From: Alcaligenes parafaecalis
GTDB lineage: Bacteria; Pseudomonadota; Gammaproteobacteria; Burkholderiales; Burkholderiaceae_B
NCBI RefSeq assembly: GCF_026344135.1
Contig: NZ_JAPKNA010000005.1
Span: 124,001 to 188,000, forward strand
Length of the DNA stretch: 64,000 bases
Direction: 5' to 3'
Position 1 is the stretch's first letter. The number at the start of each line of letters is the position of its first letter. The position numbers and the translations under genes are program-made. Under the pieces are notes generated by a model. It had not been told where the DNA came from, ran no database searches, and was given only the letters and a program-made list of their open reading frames with translations. Of the stretch, positions 8,789 to 17,451 are shown piece by piece.

Positions 8789-11524
8789 TTACTTGATGAC
8801 CTGCCTGTCCTTGTCCAGCATCGCGCGCAGCAAGCTTTGGCCGCCCTCGACCACGGCAAACTCGCCGTAACGGGCTGCATCAAAGCGATCTGCCGAGCCT
8901 TCCGCAAAGAACCAGGCATCCGTGCCGGGCGTCCAGTTATTGCGGTGACGACGCATGCGCAAGCGCATCACATCACCCGTTTCAGCCACGGGCCCTTCTT
9001 CGCTCCACAGACGTTCCTGGCCATCCAGCTCCAGATAAATGCCTTTCATCTGCGCTACCTTGTTCTCATCTAGCTGTACGCCAATCACGACCCACTGCTG
9101 GGACTCAATCTTGGCGACGGCATCCTTGGGCAAACGCCAGGACAGATAAGACAGGTTTTGCGACAGAGCGAAGTTCAAGGACATATAGTCGCCCTGCATC
9201 AAGGAGCGCGGGTCTACAGGGGCCAGCTCCAGCAGCACGGTTTTGCCATCACTAAGGATGCGCTCTTTCTGCGCGATCACCACATTGGCCATGCCCAGAA
9301 TTAACACCGTCCCCAGCAAGACACTGGCCACGATCCCTTTGGGGGCCGCTTGCACAGTCGATTCGGTGGCAGCTTTCTTACGTCCCAACTGGCCCAGGTA
9401 AGCAAACACCAGGCAGCCTAAGCCGGTTGCCAGCAACAGCTCAGCCTTGTCCAGCAGGCTGATGTCCAGGATGTAATACAGACGCCACAGGCAGAACAAG
9501 CCCATGGCTACGGCCACGGCCATCAAACTCAGGTAACGCCAGGCGTAAGCGGCCAGAATCCAGCTCAGAGCCAAGGCAACAGGCGGATAGGGCGTCCAGA
9601 CCGAGCACAAAGCGGCCAGGCCCAGCAGGGCAATGCTATAGACCAGCGGCTGTTCGCGCCAACCGCGCCAGTAAAACGCCAGAATGGCTACAGGGGCTAT
9701 CGCCAACAAGAAACCGGCTGGTGTCAGATAAGGGCGCGTTTCATCCCAGAAAGGAATGGAAAAAAACAAGGTGCTTGCAGACACAATGTGAATTTGAGCA
9801 CACAGCAACAAGGACCAGAACAGGGGCTGCCAGAAGGTGGACTTCTTGCCATCGCGCAAATAGAGATGCCCCAGCAGCAGTGCCGCAAAGAACATGAAGG
9901 CCGCAGGCATTTCCAGCACCCAGTAAGGCATCATGGCCCAGCGATCAAACAAGCGCTCGATCACCAGAAACTCAATCGCGGCCAAGGCCCAGAGCGTCAG
10001 CAGCATGCGCAGCACAAACTGGCCCTTGGCCTGTCTATATAGCAAGGTGCTGATTACCACCGCCAACATGGCGCTGACTTCATTAGGCCAGGGATAGCGC
10101 ATGTCCACAATGGGCATACTAAGCAGCAGGATCGCACACGCTACCCAGCCGCCCACCAGATCTCGACTGGGCACGGTATGCGCTTTGGCAAAAAGCAACG
10201 GGGACACCGCCGCCATGATCCCGCCCAATACACCTAGCACTTCCAGGCTCAAATCCAGCGAGACGACCAAGTACAACAGGATGATCAGCGGCAGAAGCAG
10301 GAACAGGAACAGCTTGATCAGCCGCAGATACCAAGGGTGATGTTCATCACTGCCTTGAGTATCCAGTGCATCTGCCTGAGCCGGTTGTTGAGCTTGCGTA
10401 GCGGCATCAGCCTGGACGCTGGCCTGAGCATTGGCCAGGACCTCTGCTGTTGAAGCCGCAGGACTTGTTGCCGCTGCTGCGTTGACAGTTGATTGAGTTG
10501 CAGCCGCTTCGGTTCCAGCAGTGGCATTTGCCGTGACAGTGGTAGTTGTTGCATCAACTACCGAGGCCGTTGCCAATGTGGCACCTGAATCAAGATCGGC
10601 CTTGATAGCGCCCACTGTATCTTCTTTAGCAGCCAAGGCCTCGCCGCCATGAGTCCGTCGCCAATTGACGACCTGCTGCTGCAAGAAACGCAGCAGCCCC
10701 AGACCCAGACCCACGATCACCACCACGATCAAGAGGAAAGCATCCCCCGCATGCTCGATGATCAATGCGCTCAAGGAGCCATAAGCCCCGAACGCGGCCA
10801 GCGACATGATCAGCAAATCCGGGCGGCGGTAGTGATAAATACCGTACAGCACCAGGAACAGAACCAGTCCCAGCAGGAAGTCGCCTTCCATGACCTGGGC
10901 ACCAATGAAAAAGCCCACCGCAATCGCCGCCACACGCGGCAGGATGCGCCACGGGTCATAACGCGCGCGCCAAATGGTTTCAGCCGCCAGCAACAGCAAC
11001 GCATTCACCCCCAGAGCCATCAAGGTCTGCGAAGTATAGGTACGCTCAAACCAGCCCAGGCGGGTCACATCTATCCATAAGTACAGGGCGGTATTAATCA
11101 GTACCAGCCACAGCACCGACAGAAAGACACTGCGCACCGTGAATACCCAAGGTATGATCAGCACAGTCCACAATGCGAAAAGCTGCCAGGGGTCCGCGCC
11201 AGTCTGATAAGTCTGGCCAATCAGCGCCAGCAAACCGCCCGTGGCCACGGCGGCCAGGCCGGTCAAAGCAGCAGGCACTCCCAGATCATGTCCCCAGCCA
11301 CCGGAACGTCGGCGAAACAGCAAGGCCAGTCCTGCTGAAATCAGCACGGCTCCTTGAGCAAGGGCAAATTTGGCAACATGCCCCCAGTTTTCCCAATTGG
11401 CCGCAATCCAGGTCACCAGACCACTGGCAAGCAGCAAAACAGCCAAACCCCAGGCTAGTTTTGTGAGAAATACTCGCCAGTCCGTTGGCCATACGTTAGT
11501 CTTGTCAGTTCTCATAACTTGCAT
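8789..11524 (-). CDS. DUF2157/DUF4401/GDYXXLXY membrane protein
   Basis: Large integral membrane protein of about 911 aa. The N-terminus has a DUF2157-like segment (LLLASGLVTWIAANWENWG followed by many membrane spans). A low-complexity Ala/Thr/Gln-rich hydrophilic linker follows (around DSGATLATASVVDATTTT to QAQQPAQAD). Then comes a second multi-span DUF4401-like block and a C-terminal GDYXXLXY domain with GDYMSLNF at residues 778-785. In many bacteria the GDYXXLXY protein is encoded separately, so this looks like a fusion. Function is unknown; envelope location is inferred. Start is uncertain: ATG 11524 has GAGGTG 11 bases upstream, ATG 11515 lacks one, and in-frame ATGs further up would overlap the topB start region. 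Confidence 0.8.
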   Translation of the reverse strand: MQVMRTDKTNVWPTDWRVFLTKLAWGLAVLLLASGLVTWIAANWENWGHVAKFALAQGAVLISAGLALLFRRRSGGWGHDLGVPAALTGLAAVATGGLLALIGQTYQTGADPWQLFALWTVLIIPWVFTVRSVFLSVLWLVLINTALYLWIDVTRLGWFERTYTSQTLMALGVNALLLLAAETIWRARYDPWRILPRVAAIAVGFFIGAQVMEGDFLLGLVLFLVLYGIYHYRRPDLLIMSLAAFGAYGSLSALIIEHAGDAFLLIVVVIVGLGLGLLRFLQQQVVNWRRTHGGEALAAKEDTVGAIKADLDSGATLATASVVDATTTTVTANATAGTEAAATQSTVNAAAATSPAASTAEVLANAQASVQADAATQAQQPAQADALDTQGSDEHHPWYLRLIKLFLFLLLPLIILLYLVVSLDLSLEVLGVLGGIMAAVSPLLFAKAHTVPSRDLVGGWVACAILLLSMPIVDMRYPWPNEVSAMLAVVISTLLYRQAKGQFVLRMLLTLWALAAIEFLVIERLFDRWAMMPYWVLEMPAAFMFFAALLLGHLYLRDGKKSTFWQPLFWSLLLCAQIHIVSASTLFFSIPFWDETRPYLTPAGFLLAIAPVAILAFYWRGWREQPLVYSIALLGLAALCSVWTPYPPVALALSWILAAYAWRYLSLMAVAVAMGLFCLWRLYYILDISLLDKAELLLATGLGCLVFAYLGQLGRKKAATESTVQAAPKGIVASVLLGTVLILGMANVVIAQKERILSDGKTVLLELAPVDPRSLMQGDYMSLNFALSQNLSYLSWRLPKDAVAKIESQQWVVIGVQLDENKVAQMKGIYLELDGQERLWSEEGPVAETGDVMRLRMRRHRNNWTPGTDAWFFAEGSADRFDAARYGEFAVVEGGQSLLRAMLDKDRQVIK

Positions 11525-11586
11525 AGAGGGATAAGCACCTCGTATCATTTCGCGCATTGCAGCGCAGTTGCTGTCACTGGAATCAT

Positions 11587-14178
11587 ATGGATAAAACACT
11601 AATCATTGCCGAGAAACCTTCTGTCGCCGTAGATATCTCGCGGGCATTGGGCGGTTTCACTCGAGAAGGTGATTATTTTGAAAGCGATCGCTATGTGCTG
11701 GCCTCCAGCATCGGCCATCTGCTGGGCCTGGTGGCCCCTAATGATCCGGTCCGCGGCAAGTGGAGCTTCACACATCTACCTGTTATTCCCCCTCAGTTTG
11801 AGCTCAACCCGACTGACAAGAAATCGACTGAGCGCTTGAAACTGCTGGTCAAGCTGATCAAACGAAAAGATGTCACCGCTGTTATTAATGCCTGTGACGC
11901 GGGGCGCGAGGGCGAGCTGATTTTTCGCTACATTATGCAGTACGCCGGGGCGAAAAAACCGGTGCAAAGGCTTTGGTTACGTTCGATGACACAATCGGCG
12001 ATTCGTGAAGCATTTGAGAATCTGCGCGATGACGAGGACATGAAACCGCTGGAAGCGGCGGCACGTTCGCGCGCCGAGGCAGACTGGCTGGTGGGCATTA
12101 ACGGCACCCGTGCCATGACGGCCTTCAACAGCAAGGACGGCGGCTTTTTCAAAACCCCCGTGGGCCGTGTGCAAACCCCCACGCTGGCTATCGTGAACGA
12201 GCGCGAAAACCGTATTCGCCAGTTCGTGTCGCGCGATTACTGGGAAGTCCACGCGGACTTTATCGCTGCCGCAGGCTTGTATACCGGCCGCTGGTTTGAC
12301 CCTAAATTCACCAAAGACGAGCACGACGCCGAGAAGAAAGACTCGCGCCTCTGGTCCCTGACGGCGGCCCAAACCATTGTGGCTGCGTGCCGCGAGCAAC
12401 CCGGTGTTGTCACCGAGGAATCCAAGCCCAGCACGCAGATGTCGCCCGCCCTGTTTGATTTGACCTCGCTGCAACGCGAAGCCAACTCGCGCTTCGGTTT
12501 CTCCGCCAAGACCACCTTGTCTTTGGCGCAGACACTGTACGAACGCCACAAGGCCCTGACTTACCCGCGTACGGATTCGCGCTATCTGCCCGAAGACTAT
12601 GTCACCACCGTGCAAGAAACCATGCGCGCCCTGGCCGACAGCGGCACGCCCGCCAGCGCTTCGGTGCAACCGTTTGCGCAGGAAGTGGTTGAGCAGAAAT
12701 GGGTAAAACCTAACCGTCGTATTTTCGACAACAAAAAGGTTTCGGATCACTTTGCCATCATCCCCACCTTGCAGGTGCCTCGGGAACTGAGCGATGCCGA
12801 ACACAAGATTTACGAGCTGATCAGCCGTCGTTTCCTGGCCGTGTTCTTCCCGGCAGCGGAATTCCGCGTCACCACGCGTATTACGCAGGTGTCGGGACAC
12901 CACTTCAAGACGGAAGGCAAAGTGCTGGTCAAACCGGGCTGGCTGGCTATTTATGGCCGCGATGCTCAAGGTGAAGATGCTTCCCTGGTGCCTGTTGCCG
13001 ATGGCGAGAAGGTTCGCACTGAAGATGTCAACACCAAAGCGCTGGCCACCAAGCCGCCTGCACGTTTTACAGAAGCGACCTTGCTGTCGGCCATGGAAAG
13101 CGCGGGCAAGCTGGTCGATGACGAAGCCTTGCGCGAAGCCATGTCCGAGCGTGGTCTGGGCACACCAGCCACTCGCGCCGCCATTATTGAAGGCCTGCTG
13201 AACGAAGCCTACCTGCGCCGTGAAGGCCGCGAGCTGGTGCCTAGCGCCAAGGCGCGTCAGTTGATGACTCTGCTGTCTGGCCTGGGTGTTAGCGAACTGA
13301 CCTCCCCCGAGTTGACCGGAGAATGGGAGCATCAGCTCAAACAGATCGAGCAGCGCCAGTTGGACCGCGATGTCTTCATGCGCGAAATTGCACAAATGAC
13401 GCAAGTCATCGTCAAGCGCGCTAAAGAGTATGAACGCGACACCGTCCCTGGCGATTACGCGACTTTGCAGACGCCGTGCCCCAAGTGTGGTGCAGTGGTC
13501 AAAGAGAACTACCGTCGTTATGCCTGCACGGCTTGCGACTTCTCTATTGGCAAGCACCCCGGCGGTCGCACGTTTGAACTGCCGGAAGTCGAAGAGCTGC
13601 TGGCCAAGAAGGAACTGGGTCCATTGCCTGGTTTCATCAGCAAAATGGGCCGCCCCTTTGCGGCACTGCTGCGCATCACCGATGAATTCAAGCTGGAGTT
13701 CGACTTCGGCCAGAATGATGATGATGAAGACGAGACCCTGGACTTCAGCGGTCAGACCCCGGTGGGCCCATGCCCCAAGTGCCAGTCTTCCGTTTTTGAG
13801 CACGGCTTGCGTTATTTGTGCGAAAAGTCGGTTGGCCCATCCAAGAGTTGCGACTTCCGTAGCGGCAAGGTGATTTTGCAGCAAGAGATCACCCGCGAGC
13901 AGATGGCCAAGCTGTTGGGCGAAGGCAAGACGGACTTGCTGGACGGTTTCGTGTCCTCACGTACCAATCGCAAGTTCAAGGCCTTCCTGGTGCGTCAGGC
14001 AGACGGCAAGATCGGTTTCGAGTTCGAGCCTCGCCCAGAGAAACCAGCCCGCAAGTCGGCGGCCAAGAAAACGGCAACTAAAGCAGCGGCTAAAAAGACA
14101 GCAGTGAAGAAAACAGCCGCCAAGAAGACGGCAGCCAAGAAAACGGCTGCTAAAAAGACGGCTAGCAAGGCAGAGTAA
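11587..14178 (+). CDS. topB: DNA topoisomerase III with histone-like tail
   Basis: Type IA topoisomerase (863 aa) that passes single strands and decatenates DNA. The N-terminal TOPRIM domain is visible (TLIIAEKPSVA, then NACDAGREGELIF with acidic metal ligands). The catalytic tyrosine is Tyr326 in TYPRTDSRYL. Two C-terminal zinc-ribbon-like segments follow (CPKCGAVV...ACTACDF and CPKCQSSV...KSCDF). The last ~37 residues are a Lys/Ala repeat (units like KKTAA) resembling histone H1/HU-tail proteins, likely for nonspecific DNA binding. ATG 11587 matches the family start MDKTLIIAEKPS. It is divergent from the membrane-protein gene. Confidence 0.95.
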   Translation: MDKTLIIAEKPSVAVDISRALGGFTREGDYFESDRYVLASSIGHLLGLVAPNDPVRGKWSFTHLPVIPPQFELNPTDKKSTERLKLLVKLIKRKDVTAVINACDAGREGELIFRYIMQYAGAKKPVQRLWLRSMTQSAIREAFENLRDDEDMKPLEAAARSRAEADWLVGINGTRAMTAFNSKDGGFFKTPVGRVQTPTLAIVNERENRIRQFVSRDYWEVHADFIAAAGLYTGRWFDPKFTKDEHDAEKKDSRLWSLTAAQTIVAACREQPGVVTEESKPSTQMSPALFDLTSLQREANSRFGFSAKTTLSLAQTLYERHKALTYPRTDSRYLPEDYVTTVQETMRALADSGTPASASVQPFAQEVVEQKWVKPNRRIFDNKKVSDHFAIIPTLQVPRELSDAEHKIYELISRRFLAVFFPAAEFRVTTRITQVSGHHFKTEGKVLVKPGWLAIYGRDAQGEDASLVPVADGEKVRTEDVNTKALATKPPARFTEATLLSAMESAGKLVDDEALREAMSERGLGTPATRAAIIEGLLNEAYLRREGRELVPSAKARQLMTLLSGLGVSELTSPELTGEWEHQLKQIEQRQLDRDVFMREIAQMTQVIVKRAKEYERDTVPGDYATLQTPCPKCGAVVKENYRRYACTACDFSIGKHPGGRTFELPEVEELLAKKELGPLPGFISKMGRPFAALLRITDEFKLEFDFGQNDDDEDETLDFSGQTPVGPCPKCQSSVFEHGLRYLCEKSVGPSKSCDFRSGKVILQQEITREQMAKLLGEGKTDLLDGFVSSRTNRKFKAFLVRQADGKIGFEFEPRPEKPARKSAAKKTATKAAAKKTAVKKTAAKKTAAKKTAAKKTASKAE

Positions 14179-14199
14179 AAAGCTCGGCTTGTTTGGAAG

Positions 14200-14230
14200 A
14201 ACGGCCTCCTTTTTTGGGGGCCGTTTTTTT
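14200..14230 (+). terminator. Intrinsic terminator of topB
   Basis: A ten-pair stem (AACGGCCTCC at 14200-14209 with 14216-14225, one G-U pair) encloses six T residues and is followed by a T run to 14230. Confidence 0.9.
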
Positions 14231-14281
14231 ATGGGCAATCGTGTAGAGCTGGCAGGCTGGGAAGAGAGTCTCTGTAGAGAC

Positions 14282-14514
14282 GCCATTCAGGGACAGGGTT
14301 TGGGTCTCCGGGCTGAGCACTTGCCGGTGCTGCGCACCGGTCCCCTTGTCGAGTACAGGCTCCGGGCGCACCCTGAACTCGCCCGGTGGTTTGTCCCCCG
14401 GACAAACCACAAGCGCCGGGCTCAAACAGCAGGGCGCTTGCATCCCGGATCCCGCACTCGCCTGCGGCAAGTACTCTGAACCGCCCCGAGACCCAAACCC
14501 TGTCCCTGAATGGC
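14282..14514 (-). repeat. 233-bp structured palindromic element, copy 1
   Basis: Bounded by a perfect 27-bp inverted repeat (14282-14308 with 14488-14514). Inside are nested stems: CTTGCC/GGCAAG; a CCGGTGC-TGC-GCACCGG hairpin; an imperfect 17-bp stem (CGAGT...ACTCG, CCGGG...CCCGG); GCCCGG/CCGGGC; and an apical hairpin GTGGTTTGTCC-CCC-GGACAAACCAC. It aligns without gaps to copy 2 in opposite orientation, with about 139 of 170 central positions identical by hand count. The differences concentrate in stems and are largely compensatory. Three A-C mismatches in copy 1 become G-U pairs on the complementary strand, so if transcribed the RNA strand is probably minus. I do not recognise the family. 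Confidence 0.8.
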
Positions 14515-14795
14515 TCACAATAGTTCTTTGCCCATAGGCTGTAAGACTTCTTACCCTTATGACCTCAGTCCCATCACAGTATTTATGACGCTCCTGAGCG
14601 ACGTCCCTGAGCAAGGCGCAGGGAAACGACCGAAACATAAGCTGCTAAACACACACAAGCATCAAACGGCAAACAACACATAGTGCATGGCACTCGACAC
14701 AAGCCACACAGCAACTAGCAACTAGCAACTAGCAACTAGCGAATGCAAAACCAGCCGAAGCAATGTTGCAAGGCCGAGGTATTAAAACGGTGTGA
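14515..14795. other. Intergenic stretch between the two structured elements
   Basis: 281 bp separating the two inverted 233-bp elements. I see no gene here. It contains the GCAACTA tandem repeat and otherwise unremarkable, fairly A-rich sequence. If the elements are transcribed in their predicted directions, this is the shared upstream region of both. Confidence 0.6.
14711..14738. repeat. Heptanucleotide tandem repeat (GCAACTA)4
   Basis: Four perfect contiguous copies of GCAACTA in the gene-free region between topB and the CopD-like gene, lying between the two 233-bp structured elements. Confidence 0.9.
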
Positions 14796-15028
14796 AGGCG
14801 CGAGTCCGTGGGGCTCTGGGGGTGGGCGAATCAGAGTACTTGCCGCGGTCAGGAGATAGCGCAGGGATCCAAGCATCCTGCTGTTTGAGCACGACGCTTA
14901 TGGTTTGTCCGGTGGACAAACCATCGTGCGAGTTCAGGATGCGCCCTGCGCTATCTCCTGACAAGGGCACCGGTGCGCAGCACCGGCAAGTGCTCAGCCC
15001 ACCCCCAGAGCCCCACGGACTCGCGCCT
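14796..15028 (+). repeat. 233-bp structured palindromic element, copy 2
   Basis: Bounded by a perfect 32-bp inverted repeat (14796-14827 with 14997-15028) whose sequence is unrelated to the outer arms of copy 1. Inside, a perfect 16-bp stem (AGGAGATAGCGCAGGG and its complement) replaces the copy-1 stem. GCATCCTG/CAGGATGC and GCACGA/TCGTGC stems lead to the apical hairpin ATGGTTTGTCC-GGT-GGACAAACCAT. Loops and the junction segments (CGGCAAG, GTACTCTGA, CTCAAACAG) are shared with copy 1. On the plus strand all these stems are Watson-Crick. Identical length and conserved unpaired segments suggest selection on a fold rather than on sequence. Confidence 0.8.
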
Positions 15029-15118
15029 GGCTTTTAATAAGCTCTCCTACGCCAAGCTGCGCCTCTATCACCAACTCGACCCGCACTAAGTGCTATGCAA
15101 CGGCATGGAAACCCACGA

Positions 15119-15553
15119 TTAAAGCGGTAAATAAAACAATGCCTTAGCCAGCACCACAATCAGCAGTACGTGCGCAAACACACTAAGGTGAATAATCCGT
15201 GATCGGCGGGCCGTCATGGTTCTGCGTCGGCTCATCACCATGACGGACAGGAAGTGTCCAAACACACTCAAAGCCAAGGTGATTTTCAAACCCAGAATCC
15301 AGGCCCTGGCTCCACCGACCTCAAACAAGGCCCGATGCTGCCAAGCCAGGCTCAGGCCTGCGCCATAGAGCAATAACAAGACCCAGGGCATGATGCGACG
15401 CGCCCGCCGCCCCAGCGCATGTTCAAACTCCCGCATTGCAGGGCGTGACACCTGACGTGCCAGAGGCGACAACATCAGCACTTCAAAAAACACCGTGCCG
15501 ATGAAAAAAATCGCCGCCAAAAGGTGAACTAACAACAGGGCAAAATAGCTCAT
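15119..15553 (-). CDS. CopD-like small integral membrane protein
   Basis: 144-aa protein with four predicted membrane helices (roughly residues 3-25, 55-72, 82-106, 120-143) separated by Arg-rich cytoplasmic stretches (LGRRARRI, SRRRTMTARRSR). Histidines sit in helices (LLVHLLAA, FGHFLSV, FAHVLLIV), as in the CopD/YncJ-type family of heme- or copper-associated membrane proteins. The family assignment is tentative and no specific function is supported. It lies 29 bases downstream of the TRAP dctM gene on the same strand, so it may be co-transcribed with that operon. Confidence 0.7.
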   Translation of the reverse strand: MSYFALLLVHLLAAIFFIGTVFFEVLMLSPLARQVSRPAMREFEHALGRRARRIMPWVLLLLYGAGLSLAWQHRALFEVGGARAWILGLKITLALSVFGHFLSVMVMSRRRTMTARRSRIIHLSVFAHVLLIVVLAKALFYLPL

Positions 15554-15582
15554 GAATACCGCTCAAGAAAGCAGAGAATCCA

Positions 15583-16860
15583 TCAACGGTACACCAGGTC
15601 TCGAGCCCACAAACTGACTTCTGGCACATAGCTGATCAGCATCAAGCAGGCCAGGATGACGACCACAAAAGGCAGCAACGGTCGTATCAGTTTTTCCAGA
15701 GAAATCCCGGCGACCGAACACGCCGCAAACAGGTTCACACCAAAAGGCGGAGTCACCATGCCCAAGGCCAGATTGACCACCATGATGATCCCGAAGTGCG
15801 CCGGATCAATGCCAAACTGCATGGCGACCGGCAACAAGAGCGGAGCCAAGACCACAATCGAGGCGGAAGTCTCGACAAACATCCCAACTACAAACAAGGC
15901 CGCATTCACACCCAGCAAAAACATCATGGGACTGCTGAACAGCTCGCCCAACCAGACCCCCATGGCAGCCGGAATACCAGTGCGATTAAGTAAAAAACCG
16001 AACACACCCGCGTTGGCAATGATGAACATGATCACAGCCGTGGAAACCACCGAGCGATGCAAAACCTTGGACAGATCGCTCCATTTAACGCTGCGATAAA
16101 CAAACATGCTCACGATCAAGGCATACACCACCGCCACCGCTGATGCTTCCGTCGGCGTGAAAATGCCCCCGTAAATTCCGCCCAGAATAATCACCGGCAT
16201 CAGCAAGGCCAGCCAGGCTTGCCGAAACGCCGTCCAGACGCCAAGACGACCCACACCATCCTGTAAACCCAGACCATGACGACGTGCATACAACCACACA
16301 TAAATCATCAAGGCGCCGCCAATCAGCAAACCAGGGCCAATACCCGCGACAAACAGCTCACCCACTGAGGTATCAGTCGATACGGCGAACAAAATCATGG
16401 GAATCGACGGGGGAATGATGACCCCCAGCTCTGCAGCAGAGGCTTGCAAGGATGCGGCAAAAGGAGTGGGGTAACCATGTCGGACCATAGCCGGAATCAG
16501 GATCGCCCCCACCGCGAAGGTGGTAGCCACACTGGAGCCCGCTACCGCAGCGAAAATCATGCAGGTCAGCACACAGCTACAGGCTAACCCCCCTTGCACA
16601 CCGCCCACCAGACTTTTGGCAAACTCCACCATGCGATTGGACATGCCACCCGATTCCATCAGATTGCCCGCCAAAATAAAGAACGGCACAGCAACCAAGG
16701 GGTACTTATCCAGAGCGGCATAGAGCTGCTGGGCAATGACCAGAAACGTCATGCGCCCCTCCCACGCTACCCCCGCCATATTGGCCAGCCCCACGGCAAT
16801 CGCCACGGGCACCGTCAATACAAAAAACAGCAGCATGGACACAAGCATGATCTGGGACAC
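15583..16860 (-). CDS. dctM: TRAP transporter large permease (DctM)
   Basis: 425-aa, about 12-span inner-membrane subunit of a tripartite ATP-independent periplasmic transporter, which imports a carboxylate-type solute with the ion gradient. DctM features are visible: PLVAVPFFILAGNLMESGGMSNRMVEFAKSL-like N-terminal region (shown in part), the AAVAGSSVATTFAVGAILIPAM segment, IIPPSIPMILFA, and GMVTPPFGVNLFAAC near the C-terminus. The start is GTG 16860 with GGAG 8 bases upstream; ATG 16848 is the alternative. Third gene of a dctP-dctQ-dctM operon. Confidence 0.92.
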   Translation of the reverse strand: MSQIMLVSMLLFFVLTVPVAIAVGLANMAGVAWEGRMTFLVIAQQLYAALDKYPLVAVPFFILAGNLMESGGMSNRMVEFAKSLVGGVQGGLACSCVLTCMIFAAVAGSSVATTFAVGAILIPAMVRHGYPTPFAASLQASAAELGVIIPPSIPMILFAVSTDTSVGELFVAGIGPGLLIGGALMIYVWLYARRHGLGLQDGVGRLGVWTAFRQAWLALLMPVIILGGIYGGIFTPTEASAVAVVYALIVSMFVYRSVKWSDLSKVLHRSVVSTAVIMFIIANAGVFGFLLNRTGIPAAMGVWLGELFSSPMMFLLGVNAALFVVGMFVETSASIVVLAPLLLPVAMQFGIDPAHFGIIMVVNLALGMVTPPFGVNLFAACSVAGISLEKLIRPLLPFVVVILACLMLISYVPEVSLWARDLVYR

Positions 16861-16941
16861 GATACGGTCTCCGGTCTAAACAGATGCCCGCCAGGCATCC
16901 AGAGTTCGGTGGTGCTTTACAGGCACGGTGCAGGTATTGAG

Positions 16942-17439
16942 TTAGAGCTGGGTGTTATCCACGACGGCGGGCGCCGGATTGTCTAGCCAGCGGGCCAACA
17001 GACTCAAGATGGCCAGCACTGCCCCAATCGGAATCGCGATATACACCCAGGAAATGGACCACTCCAGACTAGGCATGGTTTGAAAGCGCACCCGCCAGGT
17101 CATTTGAATGCCGACCCAGGTCAGCAGACCAAAGAACCCAAGACACGTCAGCAGCACGGCACCATCCAGCCAACGCTGAGTGCGCTGCCCCACCCATAAA
17201 CGCAGCACGTCCACGCTCAGCATGGCGCCCTGGCGCAAGGCCAGACAAAGACCCAGCATGACCGTCCAGATCAGAGCGGCGCGCGACCAGGCCTCGCTCC
17301 AGTCAGCAGGGGACTGGAGTACAAAACGCGCCACCACTTGATAGAACGCAGCCGCTACTGCCGAAAGCAGCAGCAACTGCGTCACCCAGGATACCAGGCG
17401 GAACAGGCCCTTATCCAACATGGACAGCAGAGCTTTCAT
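16942..17439 (-). CDS. dctQ: TRAP transporter small permease (DctQ)
   Basis: 165-aa small membrane subunit with four predicted spans. The family signature region is visible: FYQVVARFVLQSPADWSEAW, then ALIWTVMLGLCLALRQGAML, where the first helix pair brackets a conserved W-E pair. It bridges the binding protein and the large permease. It starts 12 bases after dctP ends and is followed after 81 bases by dctM. Confidence 0.9.
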   Translation of the reverse strand: MKALLSMLDKGLFRLVSWVTQLLLLSAVAAAFYQVVARFVLQSPADWSEAWSRAALIWTVMLGLCLALRQGAMLSVDVLRLWVGQRTQRWLDGAVLLTCLGFFGLLTWVGIQMTWRVRFQTMPSLEWSISWVYIAIPIGAVLAILSLLARWLDNPAPAVVDNTQL

Positions 17440-17451
17440 GATGAGCGCCGT

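Noticed and set aside
11977..13884. 635-codon open frame on the minus strand inside topB
   Set aside because: Antisense shadow of a strongly conserved gene in GC-rich DNA; its translation is His/Gln/Arg-rich and low in recognisable motifs.
14282..14514. Simple rho-independent terminators for topB and the CopD-like gene
   Set aside because: topB already has a good terminator at 14200-14230, and the elements are far longer than needed and lack T runs.
14282..15028. Insertion sequence or MITE pair
   Set aside because: The terminal inverted repeats differ completely between copies, no target-site duplication is evident, and internal stems covary, which does not fit a simple mobile element.
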